10,864 nucleotides of DNA, from assembly GCA_003343885.1 (NCBI GenBank), contig QAKH01000060.1, forward strand, positions 1 through 10,864, in the 5' to 3' direction. Source of the DNA: Clostridiales bacterium. Lineage in GTDB: Bacteria > Bacillota > Clostridia > Oscillospirales > CAG-382. Within the stretch, counting starts at the first letter, position 1. Each line of letters begins with the position of its first letter. Made by a program: the position numbers and the translations under genes. Below, piece after piece: positions 5,448-10,864 of the stretch. A model generated the notes under the pieces. That model saw only the letters and a program-made list of their open reading frames with translations, did no database searches and had not been told where the DNA came from.

Positions 5448-7763
5448 TTAATCATAAACACAGTAAACGTCGGCGCGTGTTTTTAAAAGCTCCGGCGTCT
5501 TTTCAATCAGCCGCAACGGCACACTGTTAAGAATAATGTTTCTGCACGGAAAAGGCGTTGACGAAATGCGCCTTTGCGCACGTATCGGGAAAACCGCACC
5601 GGTTCTGTCACAAATTGATGAACAGACTGCACCGTCAGGGCAGTTCTTGCATCCCGACGCACATTTTATAATACAGCTTTCCAAAACCATGAGTTCAAGC
5701 CTTCCGGCGCATATCACGGCGGTTGTAACTCCGTTTTGACGGACAATGTCCCTCATCTGCGCCGTTAGCAGCTCGGGCGACAAGGTCACCGAACCAAGTC
5801 CGTTTTCCGCAAAGTGAGCAAGCGAGCCGGAATTGAATATATTAAGTCCGGCGCCTCCGTATATTTGAAGTCCCGCACAGCGTATCAGTTCTATCTGACC
5901 GACATTTTCCGCAACAGCATACGAAATACCGGCGCTTTCAGCTCTCTCAAGCGCCTTTGCGGCATACTCATACTCCGAGTCAAACATTACCCTCGGCATC
6001 CTTACGCCAAAGACTTTGCCTTCTCCGGCGGCTTTTTCAAGCCGGTTTTTGTTTTTGTCAAATTCCCTGTCGTCCGCAAACAGTGCGAGCGGAAAGCATA
6101 CGCTTTCTTCGCTGTAATTGCCAAACTCTGCGTACCGCTCCCTCATCTTCTCAAGACCGGCAAAATCCATAGGATAAAAACGTATTTTCGGCATCTGCAA
6201 GTCGTTTCTGCTTTCAGAATTTCCTAAGGGCACCGAAACGGCTGTCGACTTAGCCTTGTACGAATTGCTGACTCCGGCACTCGAGCTCTTTTCAAGTATA
6301 CGCTCCTCAAGCGCCTGCACCGCTTCTCTTCTAAGACGGTTTATCTCAGATTTTGCTATAAACAGACTGCCTGTCAAATTCACTTGTATACCTGTACACA
6401 AAAAATCCGTATCGCCGAGCTTTGAAAGAGAAGTTTTCAAGTCGTTTTCCGTAACAGGACAGGTATCAGCAACTTTGGGTACGAAATCCGCTTTGCAGGA
6501 AACTTTTATATTCGGATTATCCGAACAGCCGATTGTCAGGACTGGTTTTTTGTCGGGTGCAACGTCGCACGTGATAAAAACTTCTCTCTTACGCTTCTGC
6601 AAAGGAAAAGAATTGTCAAGCTCTTTGGTTTTTCGCTTGTCGTTATCAGTCCGCACGCCGTACATATCTTTGTTGTCTTTTCTGTATGCGCCGGTGAAAT
6701 ATCCGTCTGTAAAGCCGCTGCGTGAAAACAGCGACTCGAGAAATTTATACTCGTCATTTGTCGCGTTTCTGTTTTCCGAAACGAGCGTTTTCAAGACCTT
6801 TGTAACATTTGCAACGTACTCCGGCGCTTTCATCCTGCCTTCTATCTTCAGCGAAGTTACCGAAAGCTCTGAAAGCTCTTTTATGTGTCTGCACAAAGAC
6901 AAATCTTTAAGGCTCAACGGGTACCGGTATGCATTTTTTTCGTTGCGGTTGCCTGCGCCGTATTCAGAGTCCGCAAAAGTATACGGAAGTCTGCAAGGCT
7001 GGGCGCAAAGACCTCTGTTGCCGCTCCTTTTACCGATAACCGAGCTCATCAGGCACATTCCGGAATGGCATACGCAAAGTGCGCCGTGTACAAATATTTC
7101 CGTTTCAACTCCGAGTGAAACAACATTTTTTATGGACTGCATGTCCATTTCCCTTGCGAGCACAACTCTCTCAAAACCGGCGTCGATAAGGTACTTTGCG
7201 CCTTCCGTGCTGTGACATGCGCACTGGGTACTTGCGTGAAGACAAATTTCGGGAAAAGCTTTTTTGAGTGCTCGTGCAAGTCCAAGGTCCTGCACTATGA
7301 ATGCGTCGGCACCCATTTCAAGGGCAGTTTCCGCAAGATTCAGCACACCCGGCAGCTCTCTGTCGGTGACAAGAGTATTTAGCGTGATATTTGTCTTTAC
7401 GCCGAGGAGTCTGCATTTGCGCATTGCCCGCCTTGCCTCTTCCTCGGTAAAATTTTTGGCTCCTGCTCTTGCGTTATGCGCCCAAAGTCCGAAATATATC
7501 TCGTCAGCTCCTGCGTCAAGCGCTGCGTACAGTGCTTCCGGCGAACCGGCAGGCGAAAGTATTTTAGGGCGCTTGCCGTGAAAACGTCCGCTTGAAGAGT
7601 TTACATTACCAACGTCCGGCACTTTGCCGAAATCCGAAGCTGTCGCAGAAGAAACGCCAGAGGCCGGATGTTCCGGCGAAAAAATGCCTTTAGCCAAAGC
7701 GACCGTCCTTTCCCGTAAATCCCATGCACTGCCGCAAATGTCTGCGTAACAGCTGTGATTCAC
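5448..7763 (-). CDS. U32-family protein (RlhA/TrhP-like RNA hydroxylase relative)
   Basis: 771 aa from a GTG at 7763. The U32 domain starts near residue 65 (RPKILSPAGSPEALYAAL). The signature region 222-257 (EIFVHGALC, SGMCLMSS, NRGLCAQPC) holds Cys230, 237, 253 and 257. Equivalent cysteines bind a 4Fe-4S cluster in the U32 proteins UbiU/UbiV. A second, barrel-like half (about 525-771) has its own Cys cluster at 697-718 and DRTGAVFPI, as in long U32 proteins. Although filed as peptidases, characterised members include RlhA (23S rRNA C2501 hydroxylation) and TrhP (tRNA U34 hydroxylation); the substrate here is unknown. The start is uncertain. The GTG lacks a ribosome binding site, whereas a TTG at 7697 has AAAGGA 8 nt upstream and would remove 22 non-conserved residues. 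Confidence 0.88.
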   Translation of the reverse strand: MNHSCYADICGSAWDLRERTVALAKGIFSPEHPASGVSSATASDFGKVPDVGNVNSSSGRFHGKRPKILSPAGSPEALYAALDAGADEIYFGLWAHNARAGAKNFTEEEARRAMRKCRLLGVKTNITLNTLVTDRELPGVLNLAETALEMGADAFIVQDLGLARALKKAFPEICLHASTQCACHSTEGAKYLIDAGFERVVLAREMDMQSIKNVVSLGVETEIFVHGALCVCHSGMCLMSSVIGKRSGNRGLCAQPCRLPYTFADSEYGAGNRNEKNAYRYPLSLKDLSLCRHIKELSELSVTSLKIEGRMKAPEYVANVTKVLKTLVSENRNATNDEYKFLESLFSRSGFTDGYFTGAYRKDNKDMYGVRTDNDKRKTKELDNSFPLQKRKREVFITCDVAPDKKPVLTIGCSDNPNIKVSCKADFVPKVADTCPVTENDLKTSLSKLGDTDFLCTGIQVNLTGSLFIAKSEINRLRREAVQALEERILEKSSSAGVSNSYKAKSTAVSVPLGNSESRNDLQMPKIRFYPMDFAGLEKMRERYAEFGNYSEESVCFPLALFADDREFDKNKNRLEKAAGEGKVFGVRMPRVMFDSEYEYAAKALERAESAGISYAVAENVGQIELIRCAGLQIYGGAGLNIFNSGSLAHFAENGLGSVTLSPELLTAQMRDIVRQNGVTTAVICAGRLELMVLESCIIKCASGCKNCPDGAVCSSICDRTGAVFPIRAQRRISSTPFPCRNIILNSVPLRLIEKTPELLKTRADVYCVYD

Positions 7764-7766
7764 GCA

Positions 7767-7806
7767 TGTTTACGCAAGTTTACGCACTTTTACGTATGTT
7801 TGCGTA
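7767..7806. repeat. array of four 10-bp tandem repeats
   Basis: Four head-to-tail 10-mers: TGTTTACGCA (7767), AGTTTACGCA (7777), CTTTTACGTA (7787) and TGTTTGCGTA (7797). The core is TTTACGCA. An imperfect further unit ends at 7766, and an opposite-strand TGCGTAA lies at 7743-7749. The period is close to one helical turn, so the units face the same side of DNA. The array lies in the U32 gene leader, between its promoter and start. Confidence 0.8.
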
Positions 7807-7828
7807 CGATGTTTTTCTCAAAAAATAC

Positions 7829-7857
7829 TTGCATTTCCAACAGGATAACATTATAAT
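7829..7857 (+). promoter_or_regulatory. sigma-A promoter of proB
   Basis: TTGCAT (7829-7834), a 17-nt spacer and TATAAT (7852-7857). A start near 7864 gives a leader of about 80 nt to the proB ATG. The -10 box overlaps that of the divergent U32 promoter. Confidence 0.7.
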
Positions 7858-7878
7858 ATAATCGGCAGAAAAAGTAAA
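7850..7878 (-). promoter_or_regulatory. promoter of the U32-family gene
   Basis: On the minus strand TTTACT (7878-7873, four of six consensus bases), 17 nt and TATAAT (7855-7850). A start near 7843 gives a leader of about 80 nt or more that includes the 10-bp repeat array. Confidence 0.55.
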
Positions 7879-7943
7879 TGTTTTTTTGTTTAATTTTGAC
7901 TCCGAAAGGGCGCCGAACCAAGGCGTGTTGATGTAAATACAAA

Positions 7944-8738
7944 ATGAAAGAAATCAAAGATGCGCAGATTATTGTTGTCAAGGTGGGAACTTCCACTTTG
8001 ACGTATCCGTCGGGAATGCTTAACCTAAGACGAATTGACGTACTTGTAAAAACACTTTGCGATTTGCAGAATTCCGGAAAAAAGATGATACTTGTGAGCA
8101 GCGGTGCGGTAAGCGCAGGTCTTGCAAAAATCGGATTTGTGCGCCGTCCGGAAACTATCGAGGAAAAACAGGCGGCGGCGGCTGTCGGACAGTGCGAGCT
8201 TATGAACATGTACGATTCCCGCTTCTCATTTTACGGACACAAGGTCGCTCAAATACTTATAACAAGGTTTACTGTTGAAAGCGACGTCATGCGCCGCAAT
8301 GCGGAAGGAACTTTCCATGTTCTCTTGAATATGGGTTGTATACCGGTTGTAAATGAAAACGACAGCGTATCCTATGAGGGTATAAAATTTGGCGGAAACG
8401 ACCTTTTGGCAGCGTATGTTGCGACTCTTTCCAAGGCTGACTGTATAATCAACATGTCGGACGTTGACGGACTTTACGACAAGGACCCGAGAACAAATCC
8501 CGACGCAAAGCTTATTTCTCGTGTTGAAAAGTTCGATGACGAGCTGTTTGCCATGGCAGGAGGCGCCGGAACCGTAAGAGGAACCGGAGGTATGAAGGCA
8601 AAAATTGACGCGGCTCTTATTGCTGCGCACGCCGGGATTCCGTCTATGGTTGTAAACGGAGCAAATCCCGAAATATTATATGATATTTTTGAAGGCAAGA
8701 CGCCCGGAACGCTTTTTTGCGCCTGCGAAAAAAAATAA
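7944..8738 (+). CDS. proB: glutamate 5-kinase, short form without PUA domain
   Basis: 264 aa. It phosphorylates glutamate to gamma-glutamyl phosphate, the first step of proline synthesis. The amino-acid-kinase fold is clear: VKVGTSTL (12-19, Lys13), LVSSGAVSAG (50-59), QAAAAVGQ (76-83), PVVNENDSV (134-142), the nucleotide-side SDVDGLYDKDPR (172-183) and GTGGMKAK (213-220). The chain ends after the kinase domain, so it lacks the C-terminal PUA domain of the E. coli enzyme, as in many Firmicutes. The GDND motif reads FGGND, with Gly151 in place of the first Asp. An in-frame TGA at 7929 and no better start codon fix the ATG at 7944, which has almost no ribosome binding site. No proA follows; mreC is next, after 186 bp. 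Confidence 0.94.
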   Translation: MKEIKDAQIIVVKVGTSTLTYPSGMLNLRRIDVLVKTLCDLQNSGKKMILVSSGAVSAGLAKIGFVRRPETIEEKQAAAAVGQCELMNMYDSRFSFYGHKVAQILITRFTVESDVMRRNAEGTFHVLLNMGCIPVVNENDSVSYEGIKFGGNDLLAAYVATLSKADCIINMSDVDGLYDKDPRTNPDAKLISRVEKFDDELFAMAGGAGTVRGTGGMKAKIDAALIAAHAGIPSMVVNGANPEILYDIFEGKTPGTLFCACEKK

Positions 8739-8838
8739 ATCCGAAATATTATTTTTCAGACGGTTTCAGCAATAAGCGGCATGAAACGTGTGTCAGCGCA
8801 TAAGCGTAAGGACAGTGCGAACGATTTTGTTTACGATA

Positions 8839-8852
8839 TGTACACGTGTACA
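8839..8852. promoter_or_regulatory. 14-bp perfect palindrome upstream of mreC, possible operator
   Basis: TGTACACGTGTACA reads identically on both strands. It lies 73 bp before the mreC start, between a TTTACG box (8830-8835) and a CATAAT box (8856-8861) separated by 20 nt. Such a dyad is typical of a dimeric repressor or activator site; the bound protein is unknown and the flanking promoter is weak. Confidence 0.4.
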
Positions 8853-8924
8853 CAGCATAATGTGCGCAGGGCTGATAGCTTGCGTTAGGTGTACGTGGTA
8901 TTTTTAGAAAAGGAGGGGAATGTA

Positions 8925-9908
8925 GTGAAATCACAGCGTGAGAAAAAGGACAGCAGATTTTTTTTAGTAATGCTTGCTGCGGCCCTTATAAGCTGTGTTT
9001 TAACAAACGCCTCCTACTCAAGCGGTGTTTCCAATTTTGCCGCAAGTGCGATTGGAGTAGTCGTAACCCCTATTCAAGGCGCTTTTTCCGGAATGCATAA
9101 CTTTTTTGAGGAAAAATTGGCGTACTTTTCATCGGTTGACGAGCTAAGGCAAGAAAACGAGAAGCTCAAGGACGAAATAACCGAGCTTAACAGGAAGGTA
9201 TCCGAGCTTGAACCTGCGGCGAAAGAAAATGAGATGTTATATAATTTTCTCGAGCTGAAGCGTGAACGAAACGATATAAAATTTGTAAATGCCGAAATAA
9301 TTAGCCGCTCCGTTTCAAACTACACATCGGATTTTACCATTGACAAAGGTTCGGTGCATGGTATCGAAAAGGATATGGCAGTTGTTGCCGAGGACAACAG
9401 TTTGCTTGGTATAATTGTTGAAGTTGGTGCGACCTATGCGAGAGGAAAAACTCTTACGAGCTACGACCTCAATGTGGGAATAAAGAATGAGCGCACGGGA
9501 CAGACGGGAATTTTAACCGGCACGCTTGAGCTCAGCAAAGAAAATCTGTGCCGTGTTGCGGATCTCGCGCAGGACGACGACTACGTTTCAGGGGATATAA
9601 TAAGGACGTCCGGACTTGGCGACATATATCCGCCGGGAATTTACGTAGGAAGCGTTACAGAACTCGTACCGGATCCGCTTTCATACACGGTCAGTGCGGT
9701 TGTAAAGCCGTCCTCCAACATTTTTGAGTGTGATATGGTTATGGTGATAACGGATTTTGACCGAAGCTACGTAGACTCCGGCGAGGTTTTGGGAGAAGAT
9801 ACAGCGAACACGGAACAGGGCGAGGCTGAGGTTAACCAAAGTATTGAAAATCCTGCCGGAAATCCAGCCGAAAACTCTACTGAAAATGAAAATCAGAATC
9901 CGGCTTAA
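8925..9908 (+). CDS. mreC: rod shape-determining protein MreC
   Basis: 327 aa from the GTG at 8925. An AGGAGG (8911-8916) lies 8 nt upstream of it, while an earlier in-frame GTG at 8889 would place this site inside the gene. MreC is a bitopic membrane protein that links the MreB cytoskeleton to the elongation peptidoglycan machinery. Residues about 11-30 are the membrane segment. About 62-110 form a coiled coil (DELRQENEKLKDEITELN), as in MreC dimers. The beta-rich periplasmic-type domain begins near AEIISRSVSNYTSDFTIDKG and runs to about 265. The last 45 residues are an acidic N/E-rich tail, probably disordered. No mreB precedes it and no mreD follows; a terminator overlaps the stop codon, so it is expressed apart from a standard mreBCD operon. 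Confidence 0.93.
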   Translation: MKSQREKKDSRFFLVMLAAALISCVLTNASYSSGVSNFAASAIGVVVTPIQGAFSGMHNFFEEKLAYFSSVDELRQENEKLKDEITELNRKVSELEPAAKENEMLYNFLELKRERNDIKFVNAEIISRSVSNYTSDFTIDKGSVHGIEKDMAVVAEDNSLLGIIVEVGATYARGKTLTSYDLNVGIKNERTGQTGILTGTLELSKENLCRVADLAQDDDYVSGDIIRTSGLGDIYPPGIYVGSVTELVPDPLSYTVSAVVKPSSNIFECDMVMVITDFDRSYVDSGEVLGEDTANTEQGEAEVNQSIENPAGNPAENSTENENQNPA

Positions 9909-9949
9909 GCACTCATTTAAATGCTGCCGGATTGATTTTTTATTTTTTT
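9900..9949 (+). terminator. rho-independent terminator overlapping the mreC stop codon
   Basis: CCGGC (9900-9904) pairs with GCCGG (9926-9930). After a 3-nt bulge AGCA (9908-9911) pairs with TGCT (9922-9925). A T-rich run follows to 9949. The mreC TAA (9906-9908) lies inside the hairpin. Confidence 0.8.
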
Positions 9950-10041
9950 ATAGAAAGTAAATTAGTATTCTCGTGCAGCTGTGTTCAGCAGAGAGAAAAA
10001 ACAAATTAAATCAAATCAAATAATGAGAAAAGAGGAATATC

Positions 10042-10524
10042 ATGTCTGAAATTAAATTCAGAAGAGCGCAAAGATGCGACTCAGCGCTGATTTTAGAGTT
10101 TATAAAGGGACTTGCCGAGTATGAGAAGATGTCGGATGATGTGACAGCAACACCGGAGAAGCTTGAAGAATGGATATTTGACAAAGGAAAGGCGAATGTA
10201 ATATTTGTTCTTGACGAAAAAGGCAAGGAAGCAGGTTTTGCGCTGTACTTTTATAATTTTTCAACTTTTTTGGGTAAGGCAGGTATTTACCTTGAGGATC
10301 TTTTTGTTCTTAAAGAGCAAAGAGGAAAAGGCTATGGAAAAGCTTTGATATTAGAGCTTGCGAGAATAGCCGTTGAGGAAGGCTGCGGCAGACTTGAGTG
10401 GAGCTGCCTTGACTGGAACACGCCGAGCATAGATTTTTACAAGTCGCTTGGCGCTTGCCCTATGCAGGAATGGACGGTTTACAGATTGACTGAACCGGAC
10501 ATGCGCCGGCTTATCGGACGTTAA
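10042..10524 (+). CDS. GNAT-family N-acetyltransferase, SSAT/SAT2-like
   Basis: 160 aa. The ATG at 10042 has AGAGGA (10031-10036) 5 nt upstream. It is a single GNAT domain, a cytoplasmic acetyl-CoA-dependent N-acetyltransferase. YLEDLFVLKEQRGKGYGKALI (83-103) is the beta4-alpha3 segment with the acetyl-CoA pyrophosphate loop RGKGYG (94-99). LDWNTPSIDFYKSLGA (123-138) is motif B. FALYFYNFSTFLG and EWSCLDWNTP closely resemble the spermidine/spermine and thialysine acetyltransferase group (SSAT1/SAT2), so a polyamine- or lysine-like amine substrate is plausible but not shown. It follows the mreC terminator by about 90 bp, so it needs its own promoter; I saw no convincing one. Downstream is a hairpin-repeat region rather than a gene. 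Confidence 0.9.
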   Translation: MSEIKFRRAQRCDSALILEFIKGLAEYEKMSDDVTATPEKLEEWIFDKGKANVIFVLDEKGKEAGFALYFYNFSTFLGKAGIYLEDLFVLKEQRGKGYGKALILELARIAVEEGCGRLEWSCLDWNTPSIDFYKSLGACPMQEWTVYRLTEPDMRRLIGR

Positions 10525-10543
10525 ACACGAGGGGTTGTTATTT

Positions 10544-10744
10544 TATGGGGTTCCACCCCATACCCCGCTCGCTTTTTTGAAAAAACGTTGGAAAAAGCGT
10601 TTTTTTGCCGGCGGACATCCCGCTCACTCTGTTCGTGGGATCTATATGGGGCGCCGCCCCAAACCCCGCACGCTTTTTAAAAAAAGCGTGGGAAAAATAA
10701 TGTTTTACCGCAAAGCACCCCACTCACTCCGTTCGTGCGCTACT
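10544..10744. repeat. two diverged tandem copies of a ~100-bp hairpin-bearing repeat
   Basis: The block 10544-10597 recurs at 10645-10698 with about 44 of 53 bases matching. CTCACTCTGTTCGTG (10623-10637) recurs at 10723-10737 with one change. Each copy opens with a short hairpin: TATGGGGT/ACCCCATA in copy 1, TGGGGC/GCCCCA in copy 2. Each then has a CGC-T-tract/A-tract region; in copy 2 this is a 10-bp stem CACGCTTTTT (10669-10678) with AAAAAGCGTG (10681-10690). Copy 2 ends in an 8-bp stem CCGCAAAG (10708-10715) with CTTTGCGG (10743-10750). No credible gene is present. Confidence 0.8.
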
Positions 10745-10749
10745 TTGCG

Positions 10750-10813
10750 GCGGCAATGTGCCGCTCCAAATTTCGCGGTCGGCGGCTGTGAGCCGCTTCA
10801 ACTTTCGCGGACG
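10750..10813. repeat. 32-bp tandem repeat, two copies, each a hairpin
   Basis: The units 10750-10781 and 10782-10813 match at 26 of 32 bases. Each starts with a 6-bp stem and 3-nt loop (GCGGCA-ATG-TGCCGC, then GCGGCT-GTG-AGCCGC) and ends with TTTCGCGG plus TCG or ACG. The closing base pair changes from A-T to T-A between copies, keeping the stem. Confidence 0.85.
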
Positions 10814-10849
10814 AGCAAGCAAAAATAACAAATTTAATCTTCCGCGAAA
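10803..10849. repeat. 9-bp inverted repeat closing the repeat region
   Basis: TTTCGCGGA (10803-10811) is exactly complementary to TCCGCGAAA (10841-10849), with a 29-nt AT-rich centre. A further stem, CGAAAAC (10845-10851) with GTTTTCG (10858-10864), reaches the window edge, so the structured region probably continues beyond it. Confidence 0.7.
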
Positions 10850-10864
10850 ACACGCCCGTTTTCG

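Noticed and set aside
6256..7215. 319-aa open frame antisense to the U32 gene
   Set aside because: It lies entirely within the strongly supported U32 coding sequence on the other strand. Its serine/phenylalanine-rich translation is typical of an antisense shadow.
7864..7943. T-box or other riboswitch in the proB leader
   Set aside because: The leader is only about 80 nt, and I see no T-box core sequence and no terminator/antiterminator pair; only a 4-bp CGCC/GGCG stem.
8781..8888. Possible 35-aa leader peptide before mreC
   Set aside because: ATG with no clear ribosome binding site, and the frame crosses the 14-bp palindrome. Nothing in the peptide (no codon run) suggests attenuation.
10535..10828. 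97-aa open frame across the 3' repeat region
   Set aside because: It runs through tandem hairpin repeats, is rich in Arg/Pro/Lys, shows no domain, and its start has no proper ribosome binding site. It is best read as a by-product of repeat composition.

Overview
The window looks like chromosomal sequence from a low-to-mid-GC Firmicute, most likely a gut-type Clostridia (Oscillospiraceae/Ruminococcaceae-like). This rests on strong AGGAGG-type ribosome binding sites, near-consensus sigma-A promoters, a CmpB-family (DUF1113) membrane protein, a long U32 'peptidase', NrdR, DusB, ProB without a PUA domain, and MreC. The genus is inference; no rRNA or taxonomic marker is present.

Layout, left to right. 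Positions 1-213 (minus strand): the 5' end of a tRNA, probably Arg-type, cut by the window edge. Behind it lies a 39-nt 5' half of a second tRNA with a CCU anticodon, which still has its own excellent promoter. 284-2051 (+): a promoter and a membrane-anchored LytM/M23-domain protein whose catalytic HxH motif is QVQ. 2165-2210: a terminator shared with convergent nrdR (2284-2739, minus). 3008-3247 (+): a small two-helix membrane protein. 3285-7763 (minus): a run of three genes read leftward: a U32-family enzyme (probable RNA hydroxylase relative), dusB and a CmpB-type membrane protein. 7764-7943: a divergent control region with overlapping promoters and a tandem 10-bp repeat array. 7944-8738 (+): proB. 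8925-9908 (+): mreC, ending in a terminator that overlaps its stop codon. 10042-10524 (+): a GNAT acetyltransferase of the SSAT-like group. 10525-10864: no gene, but a dense set of tandemly repeated hairpins.

Functionally this is mostly housekeeping: nucleotide-reductase regulation, tRNA/rRNA modification, proline synthesis and cell-wall morphogenesis. I see no phage, transposase, CRISPR or defence cassette. The best leads are small: the disrupted tRNA-Arg(CCU) gene with a live promoter, the zinc-site-deficient LytM protein, and the 3' hairpin arrays, where paired bases differ between copies in a compensating way. Several intergenic gaps carry short tandem duplications of 10, 12, 17, 32 or about 100 bp.
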